NCBI RefSeq assembly: GCF_000236705.1
Contig: NC_016599.1
Span: 1,922,001-1,986,000, forward strand
DNA from: Owenweeksia hongkongensis DSM 17368
GTDB lineage: Bacteria; Bacteroidota; Bacteroidia; Flavobacteriales; Schleiferiaceae
Direction of reading: 5' to 3'
Length of the DNA stretch: 64,000 nucleotides
The translations under genes and the position numbers were made by a program. The notes beneath the pieces are model-generated. The model made no database searches. It saw only the letters and a list, made by a program, of their open reading frames with translations, and was not told where the DNA came from. Positions 25,442 to 32,705 of this stretch are shown piece by piece. Positions within the stretch are counted from its first letter, which is position 1; each line of letters opens with the position of its first letter.

Positions 25442-26437
25442 ATGAGCGATGATAAAGGCGCAAAACTGAAAGCGCTACAACTTACCATGGACAAGATGGA
25501 CAAAACCTATGGTAAAGGTGCGGTGATGCGAATGGGTGACAGCCCTGTAGTTTCTGTTGAATCTATTTCTTCTGGTTCATTAGGCCTGGATGTAGCCTTG
25601 GGCATTGCGGGTTATCCAAAAGGGAGAGTGGTTGAAATTTATGGCCCTGAATCTTCTGGTAAAACCACACTTACGCTTCACGCTATAGCTGAAACACAAA
25701 AGAAAGGTGGCATTGCCGCTTTTATAGATGCCGAGCATGCTTTTGACCGTACTTATGCTGAAAACCTTGGCATCAACACCGAAGAGCTAATTATTTCTCA
25801 GCCTGATAATGGTGAGCAAGCTTTGGAAATTGCTGACAACCTTATTCGCTCAGGCGCGATAGACCTTATCGTAATTGACTCGGTAGCTGCACTTACACCA
25901 AAAGCAGAAATTGAAGGTGAAATGGGCGATAGCAAAATGGGACTTCAGGCTAGGTTGATGTCGCAGGCTCTGCGTAAACTCACTTCTACTATTAGCAAAA
26001 CTAATTGCTGCTGCATTTTCATCAACCAGCTTAGAGAAAAAATTGGGGTGATGTTTGGAAACCCAGAAACTACCACCGGTGGTAATGCACTTAAATTTTA
26101 CGCTTCGGTTCGTTTAGATATAAGACGTGCATCGCAGATAAAAGATAATGACGGAGTAATTGGAAACCGCACCCGTGTAAAAGTGGTGAAAAACAAAGTT
26201 GCTCCTCCATTTAAGCAAGCTGAGTTCGACATTATGTACGGACAAGGAATCAGCAAGGTGGGTGAAATAATTGACCTTGGTGTAGATCATGAAATCGTAA
26301 AGAAATCAGGTTCTTGGTTTAGCTATGGAGACACTAAGCTTGGCCAAGGACGTGATGCTGTAAAGCAACTTTTACTTGACAACCCGGAGCTGGCTGATGA
26401 GATTGAAGGCCTTATCAGAGAAGCTATCAAAAAGTAG
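25442..26437 (+). CDS. recA: Recombinase RecA
   Basis: RecA forms ATP-dependent filaments on single-stranded DNA for homologous recombination and SOS signalling. The 331-residue product has the Walker A GPESSGKT at 68-75, MAW-type [18 protein letters not shown], loop L1/L2 regions and [24 protein letters not shown]. The C-terminus is short and moderately acidic. A run of three Cys ([16 protein letters not shown]) occupies the strand just before the L2 region. It is followed by its own terminator (26454-26485). Confidence 0.97.
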   Translation: MSDDKGAKLKALQLTMDKMDKTYGKGAVMRMGDSPVVSVESISSGSLGLDVALGIAGYPKGRVVEIYGPESSGKTTLTLHAIAETQKKGGIAAFIDAEHAFDRTYAENLGINTEELIISQPDNGEQALEIADNLIRSGAIDLIVIDSVAALTPKAEIEGEMGDSKMGLQARLMSQALRKLTSTISKTNCCCIFINQLREKIGVMFGNPETTTGGNALKFYASVRLDIRRASQIKDNDGVIGNRTRVKVVKNKVAPPFKQAEFDIMYGQGISKVGEIIDLGVDHEIVKKSGSWFSYGDTKLGQGRDAVKQLLLDNPELADEIEGLIREAIKK

Positions 26438-26453
26438 ATTGAAATACCTTATC

Positions 26454-26485
26454 AAAAAGTCCGCTTATTTACAGCGGACTTTTTT
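26454..26485 (+). terminator. recA terminator
   Basis: A 9-bp stem (26457-26465 with 26473-26481) and 7-base loop are followed by a T run that merges into the next gene's -7 box. Confidence 0.88.
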
Positions 26486-26492
26486 AGTTTTG
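26485..26492 (+). promoter_or_regulatory. -7 box of the TPR lipoprotein gene
   Basis: TAGTTTTG matches TAnnTTTG. It begins at the last T of the recA terminator and ends 6 bases before the ATG at 26499, so transcription would begin at or next to the start codon. Confidence 0.5.
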
Positions 26493-26498
26493 ACACCT

Positions 26499-27521
26499 AT
26501 GAAAAATATCCTTTTTGCCCTTTTTACCACTTTGTTTTTGGCTAGCTGCCAAAATACTCCAACGGAAGATTCTACAAATGATAGCTCTGACCAGAAAAAT
26601 GTAGCCACTCCCCCTGCATCGTCACTTGATTCTATCAATGAATTACTTTCTAATGATGAACTAAACGCAAAAAAATTGGCGCTTAGAGCAAAAGTATATT
26701 TGAGAGCTAACAACGTAAATGCAGCTCGCATAGATATTGGCAAAGCCTATGTAATAGATAGCAACTTGGCAGTAGTGTATGAAGCTAGGGGCGAAATGAG
26801 CTACTTACTAAATAAAGGTCGTGCTGCACAAAAGGATTGGGAAAAGTGTATTAAGATTGATCCAAAAAATTCCAACTGCTTGCTGAGTTTAACGGAACTC
26901 TATATTACTGTTCAGGAATATGAAAAGGCATTGAAAATGGTAAATCGCCAACTTGAAATTGACGATAAAGATCCTCAGGCCTACTTTATGAAAGGTATTA
27001 TCATTCGCGATTTTAAGCAGGACACAGGTCTGGCCTTACAGTATTTTCAGAATGCAGTGGACCTTAAGCAGGATTATATTGAAGCTTTGGATATGCTTGG
27101 TGTAACTCTAGCCAACCGTGGTGACACCCTAGCTCCGTTTTATTATAAAAGGATACTTGATCAGCAACCACAACGATGGGATGTTTACTATAAGCTGGGA
27201 GCGTATTATATGAATAAGAATGAGGAGAACCGCGCTTTGGAAGCATTCACCAAGGCTACCCAAATAAATCCTGCTGATGCTGAAAGCTACTACAGCATGG
27301 GCTACATTCACCTAACGCTAAGACAATTTGCCAAGGCAAGAGATTTGTTTACACAATCCATTAATGCAAGGGAAAGAAACTACAAAGCCTACTACGGTAG
27401 AGGCTATTCTCATGAAATGCTGGGCGATATTATCAATGCTAAAAAAGACTATCAACGAGCCATCAAAGCACTACCTCAGTACACACCTGCCGTAGAGGCT
27501 TTAGAAAGAATAAGCAAATAA
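26499..27521 (+). CDS. TPR-repeat lipoprotein
   Basis: This is a 340-residue lipoprotein with signal MKNILFALFTTLFLASC (lipobox LASC, acyl Cys at residue 17), a Ser/Asp-rich linker and then about seven tetratricopeptide repeats (for example AYFMKGIIIRDFKQDTGLALQYFQNAV and AESYYSMGYIHLTLRQFAKARDLF). Such proteins act as scaffolds in the cell envelope; a partner cannot be named. The ATG at 26499 is chosen because it opens the signal peptide; reading further upstream would overlap recA. The next small gene starts 3 bases after its stop, so the two probably form one unit. Confidence 0.85.
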   Translation: MKNILFALFTTLFLASCQNTPTEDSTNDSSDQKNVATPPASSLDSINELLSNDELNAKKLALRAKVYLRANNVNAARIDIGKAYVIDSNLAVVYEARGEMSYLLNKGRAAQKDWEKCIKIDPKNSNCLLSLTELYITVQEYEKALKMVNRQLEIDDKDPQAYFMKGIIIRDFKQDTGLALQYFQNAVDLKQDYIEALDMLGVTLANRGDTLAPFYYKRILDQQPQRWDVYYKLGAYYMNKNEENRALEAFTKATQINPADAESYYSMGYIHLTLRQFAKARDLFTQSINARERNYKAYYGRGYSHEMLGDIINAKKDYQRAIKALPQYTPAVEALERISK

Positions 27522-27524
27522 ATA

Positions 27525-27821
27525 GTGAGGCAAATACCACCTGAAAATATTTGGAATCAAGATGCTCAAAAATCCTTTTTCTCTTTACTAAAAACTAAAG
27601 CAGGACATGAGCAAGGCGAGTTTATTCTAGCTAAAGCTGAGGAGTTAACAAAGTATGGCAATAGTGCTAATCACGATTTGCTTAAAGGTGCAGAATCGCT
27701 GATGAATATGTACACACTGAAGTATCATAACCCTAAAGACTCCACCAAGGCAAAAGAATTGCTTGCCACTATTTACCACAAGCTTGGCGAAACAGAAAAG
27801 GCTAATCGTTTTCTGAAGTAG
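27525..27821 (+). CDS. Small hypothetical protein with TPR-like C-terminus
   Basis: This 98-residue protein starts with GTG at 27525, 3 bases after the TPR lipoprotein stop. It has no signal peptide. The C-terminal part (LLKGAESLMNMYTLKYHNPKDSTKAKELLATIYHKLGETEKANRFLK) resembles one to two helical TPR-type repeats. Function is unknown; translational coupling with the upstream gene is likely from the spacing. It is convergent with, and overlaps by 20 bases, the 3' end of the glycerophosphodiesterase gene, which lowers confidence a little. Confidence 0.6.
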   Translation: MRQIPPENIWNQDAQKSFFSLLKTKAGHEQGEFILAKAEELTKYGNSANHDLLKGAESLMNMYTLKYHNPKDSTKAKELLATIYHKLGETEKANRFLK

Positions 27822-28713
27822 TCACTTCTCGTTTTAGTTGAGGATAATCAGTAATAACGCCATCTACTCCCATTGCCCTTAGCTGAGATATTTCCTCTTT
27901 GGTGTTTACCGTCCAAGGGATAATCCGCATTCCCTTTTCATGGCAATAGTTTACCAGATCCTGATTTACCAAGGGAAAATAACAGCTGTATATTTCAGGT
28001 TCAAAGCCTAAATCTGAAATATGATCCTTTGCAGAAATATCATCTTCAACCAGCAAAGCCAATTTTATCTTGGGGTATTCTTTATGTAAAAACTGTAGAG
28101 GCCGTTTATCAAAACTCTGAATAACCGTGCGGCTTAGCACATCTTTATTTTTAAGTAACTCTACAAGCAAGCTCGCGTATTCCTCAATTTCCGGGTGGTA
28201 CAGATTGTCCCACTCAGGGCGACTTTTTATTTCAATGTTATAATTTGGGGCTGGTAGTTTATTCGCTTTAGCATAAACCTCTGCCGTGTCTATCACATCT
28301 TCAAGCAAGGGTTTTACCGCAGGTATTTTCTTTTGATCTGGAAATTTAGAGTTTGGTAAGCTTCCACAATCCACATGACTTACATCTTCGTAAGTCCATT
28401 GGTAAATATTATTACCTACTCCCAAAGTATCCGGCAAACCACCATCTACAAAATTGACATTGCAAATCTCACGATTGAAAAACGGTTCATGAGAAACCAC
28501 CAGCTTTTCATCACTGCTTACCACCACGTCCATCTCCAAGGTATTCATGCCTTCGTCCAATGCAAACAAAAAAGCGGGAATAGTATTTTCAGGAAATGCA
28601 CCACGGGCACCACGATGGCCTTGCCATTCAAAATCAGAGCTAGAAGGCTCCGTAACTGGAGTACATGAATTGATCAAACTTAGTGTTCCAAGAAGCAAAC
28701 ACAGTTTCCTCAT
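27802..28713 (-). CDS. Glycerophosphodiester phosphodiesterase family lipoprotein
   Basis: The enzyme hydrolyses glycerophosphodiesters to glycerol-3-phosphate and an alcohol, here probably from the cell envelope. The 303-residue product has a lipoprotein signal (LINSC, acyl Cys17) and a GDPD TIM-barrel domain. The domain has HRGARGAFPENT at residues 33-44 (catalytic His and Arg), the metal-binding LEMDVVVS (Glu60, Asp62) and His75 in VSHEP. The C-terminal strand INWT-like PWTVNT and GVDGVITDYP completes the barrel. It follows the SDR gene after 3 bases, so the two are one operon. Confidence 0.88.
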   Translation of the reverse strand: MRKLCLLLGTLSLINSCTPVTEPSSSDFEWQGHRGARGAFPENTIPAFLFALDEGMNTLEMDVVVSSDEKLVVSHEPFFNREICNVNFVDGGLPDTLGVGNNIYQWTYEDVSHVDCGSLPNSKFPDQKKIPAVKPLLEDVIDTAEVYAKANKLPAPNYNIEIKSRPEWDNLYHPEIEEYASLLVELLKNKDVLSRTVIQSFDKRPLQFLHKEYPKIKLALLVEDDISAKDHISDLGFEPEIYSCYFPLVNQDLVNYCHEKGMRIIPWTVNTKEEISQLRAMGVDGVITDYPQLKREVTTSEND

Positions 28714-28716
28714 AGC

Positions 28717-29598
28717 TTACTTTGCGCTTCGTGTGGCTTTTTCAATCCAGTCCCACTCGTCCTTTCCAAGTGCTTCCAAAAAGTTCATTTGCCCAGCACC
28801 TTGAAGCCACTCACCACCATCTATGGTTACCACTTCACCATTCATATAAGAAGCAAAATCAGAAACCAAATAAGCCGCAAGATTGGCCAACTCCTGGCGC
28901 TCGCCAGTTCTCTTCATAGGTACCTCTGCCTCTAAGTCTAGTTTTTCAGAAATGTTGCCTGGCAGTAATCTGTCCCAAGCGCCTTTGGTAGGAAATGGCC
29001 CCGGAGCTATAGCATTAAAGCGAATGCCATACTTAGCCCACTCCACTGCCAGTGATTTGGTCATAGCCAAAACTCCAGCCTTGGCCATTGCCGATGGAAC
29101 CACATATCCAGAACCAGTGGTAGCATAAGTTGTCACAATATTTAGGACGGTGGCTGTTTCTTGTTCCGAATTTATCCAATGTTTTCCAAAGGCCAATGTG
29201 CAGTTTTTGGTACCTTTTAACACGATGTCGATTACCGCATCAAAAGCTCCGGCCGAAAGTCTTTCTGTAGGGCTGATAAAGTTTCCGGCAGCATTATTCA
29301 AAAGCACATCTACCTGACCATACTTTTCGACTACAGCAGCATGAAAGGCTTTTACTTCTTCATAATTTCTTACATCACATGAAAATGGAAAAACTTCGCC
29401 TCCACTAGCTTCGGCCATCTCTTTTGCAGATTTTTCAATCACTTCCTGACGTCTTCCACAAATGGCCAATTTAGCGCCAAGCTGCAAAAAATATTCGCCC
29501 ATAGAGCGCCCAAGCCCAGTGCCACCGCCTGTAATTACAATCACCTTTCCCGCTAGCGCATCTTCGCGCAGCATTCCTTCCATATATCGTTTTGTCAT
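28717..29598 (-). CDS. SDR-family oxidoreductase, 2,4-dienoyl-CoA reductase-like
   Basis: This short-chain dehydrogenase/reductase probably reduces 2,4-dienoyl-CoA during oxidation of unsaturated fatty acids (family inference). The 293-residue product has the cofactor motif TGGGTGLGRSMG at about residues 23-34, NNAAGNF in the fourth strand, and the SAMAKAGV helix. In place of the usual YxxxK tyrosine there is a Ser/Ala-type site, as in mitochondrial and peroxisomal dienoyl-CoA reductases. GPFPTKGAWDRL and the C-terminal TIDGGEW fit the same group. A later ATG at 29583 is possible. It leads an operon with the glycerophosphodiesterase gene. Confidence 0.85.
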   Translation of the reverse strand: MTKRYMEGMLREDALAGKVIVITGGGTGLGRSMGEYFLQLGAKLAICGRRQEVIEKSAKEMAEASGGEVFPFSCDVRNYEEVKAFHAAVVEKYGQVDVLLNNAAGNFISPTERLSAGAFDAVIDIVLKGTKNCTLAFGKHWINSEQETATVLNIVTTYATTGSGYVVPSAMAKAGVLAMTKSLAVEWAKYGIRFNAIAPGPFPTKGAWDRLLPGNISEKLDLEAEVPMKRTGERQELANLAAYLVSDFASYMNGEVVTIDGGEWLQGAGQMNFLEALGKDEWDWIEKATRSAK

Positions 29599-29650
29599 AA
29601 CCTTTACTTTTGGCTAGGATTTTTAGTAATCCTGTTCTGAGCTTTGATAG

Positions 29651-29658
29651 CAAATGTA
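29651..29658 (-). promoter_or_regulatory. Putative -7 box of the SDR-GDPD operon
   Basis: TACATTTG on the minus strand lies 53 bases upstream of the SDR start, in the divergent region shared with oligopeptidase B. Confidence 0.4.
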
Positions 29659-29693
29659 TTCATTTGCACCATCCAATAATATTCCTGCAAATT

Positions 29694-31748
29694 ATGCAAA
29701 AGACTGACATACGCTTCCCGCTTGCCGAAAAGATTGCACAATCTTTATCTATTCATGAAGATGACAGAGTAGATGACTATTTCTGGCTTCGTGATAGAGA
29801 AAATCCAAAAGTGGTCGAATATCTGAATGCCGAAAACACATTCCGCGAAAGCGAAATGAAAGACACTGAGGAACTTCAGGAAAATCTTTTTCAAGAAATA
29901 AAAGGACGTATAAAGCAGGATGATGCTTCGGTTCCTTACCATAAGAATGGATACTGGTATTATGTTCGATTTGAAGAGGGAAAAGAGCATGCAATCTATT
30001 GCCGTAAGAAGGGCCAGCTTAGCGCAGATGAGGAAATAATGATGGACGTAAATATAGAAGCCGCCAAGCATAGCTACTATCAGGTAGCAGGCATGAGCGT
30101 GAGTCCTGACAACAAATTATTGGCTTTTGGTGAGGACAAAGTGAGTCGTAGAATTTATACGCTTCGCTTTAAAAATCTGGAAACCGGAGAAATTTTGGAA
30201 GATGAAATCACCAACACCACTGGAGGTGCAGCTTGGGCTAATGACAATTCTACCATTTTTTACACTGCCAAAGACGAAACACTTCGCCCAAATAAAGTTT
30301 ACAGACATAAGCTTGGCAGCAAAACCGATGATGTAGAAATTTATCACGAAGCAGATGAAACCTTTGTATGTGGGGCTTACCGCAGCAAATCGCAATCTTT
30401 CATTATGATTGCTTCCGGGAGCACTGTTTCTAATGAATATCGCTATTTGGATGCCAACAATCCTGAAGGTGAGTTTAAAATTATACAGCCGCGTGTCCGC
30501 GATTTAGAATATTCTGTGGCGCACTTTGGTGAATTTTGGTACATCCTTACCAATGCCGACAAAGCCACCAACTTTAAGTTGATGCGCGCTCCACTTGCCA
30601 AAACCACCAAGGAAAATTGGGAAGAGATAATTCCGCACCGCCCTAATGTGTATTTGGAAAACCTTGAAATATTTAAGGAATACCTAGTAACTGAAGAGCG
30701 CGAAAATGGCTTGACGCGAATTCGCATAAAGCGCTGGGATGGCAGCGATGAGCACTACATGGAATTTGACGAAGAAACCTACACCGCTGGCATTGGCAAC
30801 AACCCTGAGTTTGACAGCCAAACATTGCGTTACGGCTATTCATCACTTACTACGCCTTCTTCCGTTATCGATTATGATATGGAGTTTAGAAAAAAGCAGG
30901 TGATGAAACAGCAGGAAGTAGTGGGCGGCCACAATCCTGAAGAATATCATGCGGAGCGCATTTGGGCTACAGCCGCAGATGGCACCAAAGTGCCGATGTC
31001 TTTAGTTTACAAAAAGAGCCTGAAAAAAGCTGAAGGCAACCCTACCCTTCTTTATGGATATGGATCTTACGGAATTACAGTAGACCCGGGTTTTAGTGCA
31101 ACTCGACTTAGCCTTTTGGATAGAGGTTTTGTGTTTGTAATAGCGCACATACGTGGTGGACAATACCTAGGACGCCAGTGGTATGAAGACGGAAAAATGT
31201 TGAAAAAGAAAAACACTTTTACGGATTTTATCGCTTGCGCGGAAAAACTGATTGAAGATAAATACACGACTACCGAACACCTTTACGCGATGGGTGGAAG
31301 TGCTGGCGGCCTGCTAATGGGAGCCGTGATGAACATGCGCCCTGATCTTTTTAATGGAATGATTGCCGCAGTGCCTTTTGTAGATGTGGTAACCACCATG
31401 CTCGACACTTCTATTCCATTGACCACCGGAGAGTATGACGAATGGGGAAACCCTAATGATCGCGATTATTATGATTATATAAAGTCTTATTCGCCTTATG
31501 ACAATGTGGAGGAGAAAGATTATCCCTCTCTATTAATTACCACCGGAATAAACGACTCACAGGTACAGTATTGGGAGCCTGCCAAATGGGTAGCTAAGCT
31601 CCGCACCAAAAAGACGGACAAAAACCCGCTGTACCTATACACCAATATGGACACCGGCCATAGCGGTGCTTCCGGCAGATTTGAAGCTTATAGAGAAACG
31701 GCTATGGAATATGCGTTTTTGTTGAAGTTGGAGGGGATTTTAAAATGA
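29694..31748 (+). CDS. ptrB: Oligopeptidase B (S9 family prolyl-oligopeptidase-like)
   Basis: Oligopeptidase B is a serine peptidase that cuts short peptides after Lys or Arg. The 684-residue product has the N-terminal seven-blade propeller (DYFWLRDRENPKVVEYLNAEN to about residue 400) and the C-terminal alpha/beta hydrolase domain. The catalytic triad is Ser536 in MGGSAGG, Asp621 in GINDSQV and His656 in GHSGASGR. Spacing and length agree with E. coli PtrB. The ATG at 29694 is preferred; reading from upstream would add about 28 residues with no family support. No signal peptide is visible, so it is likely cytoplasmic. Confidence 0.92.
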   Translation: MQKTDIRFPLAEKIAQSLSIHEDDRVDDYFWLRDRENPKVVEYLNAENTFRESEMKDTEELQENLFQEIKGRIKQDDASVPYHKNGYWYYVRFEEGKEHAIYCRKKGQLSADEEIMMDVNIEAAKHSYYQVAGMSVSPDNKLLAFGEDKVSRRIYTLRFKNLETGEILEDEITNTTGGAAWANDNSTIFYTAKDETLRPNKVYRHKLGSKTDDVEIYHEADETFVCGAYRSKSQSFIMIASGSTVSNEYRYLDANNPEGEFKIIQPRVRDLEYSVAHFGEFWYILTNADKATNFKLMRAPLAKTTKENWEEIIPHRPNVYLENLEIFKEYLVTEERENGLTRIRIKRWDGSDEHYMEFDEETYTAGIGNNPEFDSQTLRYGYSSLTTPSSVIDYDMEFRKKQVMKQQEVVGGHNPEEYHAERIWATAADGTKVPMSLVYKKSLKKAEGNPTLLYGYGSYGITVDPGFSATRLSLLDRGFVFVIAHIRGGQYLGRQWYEDGKMLKKKNTFTDFIACAEKLIEDKYTTTEHLYAMGGSAGGLLMGAVMNMRPDLFNGMIAAVPFVDVVTTMLDTSIPLTTGEYDEWGNPNDRDYYDYIKSYSPYDNVEEKDYPSLLITTGINDSQVQYWEPAKWVAKLRTKKTDKNPLYLYTNMDTGHSGASGRFEAYRETAMEYAFLLKLEGILK

Positions 31749-31801
31749 CATCGATTACAATATTACATTAAAATATGTCGTGTAAAAGAGTGCATTTCTT
31801 T

Positions 31802-31862
31802 AACCATTAAGGAATGAAGAAACATGAAGCAAGTCTTAATAAACCTTAACTTCTTAATGGTT
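31802..31862. repeat. Intergenic element copy A (7-bp-periodic, inverted ends)
   Basis: AACCATTAAG at 31802-31811 and its exact complement at 31853-31862 bound a 61-base element that reads with an irregular 7-base period. Both halves recur, in swapped order, at 56272-56330: the right half agrees in 19 of 20 positions and the left half in 24 of 28. Confidence 0.7.
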
Positions 31863-31926
31863 CTGTACAACCATGAAGTTACACAAAGACTTTATCCTTA
31901 GGTAGCTCCTAAGTAGCGTTCCAGCT

Positions 31927-31949
31927 AGCGCAGATTTACAATCTGTGCT
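31927..31949. repeat. REP-like hairpin
   Basis: AGCGCAGATT and AATCTGTGCT pair over 10 bp (one G-T) around a 3-base loop. The wording resembles the REP palindromes associated with RAYT transposases in Bacteroidota genomes as I remember them; no transposase is in the window. Confidence 0.5.
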
Positions 31950-32024
31950 TCATCCAAATGATAAACTTACCTGGACACGCTTTACAAAAGTGCGCCAGCA
32001 AAAAAATAATGCTTATCAATTGGC

Positions 32025-32032
32025 TATCTTTG
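32025..32032 (+). promoter_or_regulatory. -7 box of the antitoxin-like gene
   Basis: TATCTTTG matches TAnnTTTG and lies 22 bases before the ATG at 32054. It supports that ATG over in-frame upstream starts at 31958. Confidence 0.45.
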
Positions 32033-32053
32033 AAATACGTCAATATTTTCAAC

Positions 32054-32260
32054 ATGAAAGAAGTAACCCTTAAAATCCCGGATAAAAAACTTGGCTTCTT
32101 TATGGAGCTTGTGAAGCAATTGGGCTTTGAAGTATCTCACGAGGTAGAAATTCCTGAAGAGTACAAGGCTATTGTTAGAGAGCGTATTCAAAAATCCGTA
32201 AACGAACCGGATAGACTAGTAGATTGGGATAAAGTACAGGATGATTTTAAACTGGATTAA
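32054..32260 (+). CDS. Small antitoxin-like protein (orphan)
   Basis: This 68-residue protein begins MKEVTLKIPDKKLGFFMELV, a short strand followed by helices. Its tail EEYKAIVRERIQKSV and VDWDKVQDDFKL resembles the small proteins that precede RelE/ParE toxin genes in many Bacteroidota. No toxin gene follows: a terminator starts about 50 bases downstream and the next gene is on the other strand. The start is set by the promoter box at 32025. It lies just past a repeat-rich gap. Assignment as an antitoxin is inference from size and wording. Confidence 0.6.
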   Translation: MKEVTLKIPDKKLGFFMELVKQLGFEVSHEVEIPEEYKAIVRERIQKSVNEPDRLVDWDKVQDDFKLD

Positions 32261-32311
32261 TCTCACTACTCAGTTTTATACTCTTAAAAAAAGTAATTCA
32301 GCAAAACATAA

Positions 32312-32342
32312 AAAAGCGGCTACCTCATCAGTAGCCGCTTTT
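32312..32342. terminator. Bidirectional terminator
   Basis: A 12-bp stem (32312-32323 with 32331-32342) around a 7-base loop has A and T flanks on both sides, serving the antitoxin-like gene and arsC. Confidence 0.88.
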
Positions 32343-32361
32343 GCATGCTTGGTATTTCTAC

Positions 32362-32700
32362 CTAAATAATTTCGAGCACATCTTCTGGCGGGCGGCCAAC
32401 ACGGGCTTTATCACCGTTTACCAAAATTGGTCTTTCCATAAGTTGTGGGTACTCTATCATTGCAAGGATCACCTCATCTTCGGTAAGTTCTTTGTCGGCA
32501 AATTCTTCTTTCCAAATAGCCTCTTTCTTGCGCACCAAATCAATGGCGTCTATGTCCAACTTATCCAAAATTTCCTCTAAATCTCCCGGAGTGATAGGCT
32601 CCTTCATGTATTCCACTATTTCGGGGTTTACATTTTTACTTTCAAGCAATTGCAAAGTTTCGCGGCTTTTGGAGCAGCGTGTATTGTGATATAAAACCAT
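32362..32700 (-). CDS. ArsC-family (arsenate reductase-like) protein
   Basis: This 112-residue thioredoxin-fold protein belongs to the glutaredoxin-coupled ArsC/Spx-like family. It has the active-site Cys9 in HNTRCSKSRETL and the conserved Arg-Pro motif MERPILV followed by VGRPPE, which supports true ArsC chemistry (arsenate to arsenite) over Spx regulation. No other arsenic gene is nearby, so arsenate resistance is uncertain; many such orphan genes have unproven roles. It starts 5 bases downstream of the large type B surface-protein gene and is probably read from the same transcript. Confidence 0.85.
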   Translation of the reverse strand: MVLYHNTRCSKSRETLQLLESKNVNPEIVEYMKEPITPGDLEEILDKLDIDAIDLVRKKEAIWKEEFADKELTEDEVILAMIEYPQLMERPILVNGDKARVGRPPEDVLEII

Positions 32701-32705
32701 GGTTA

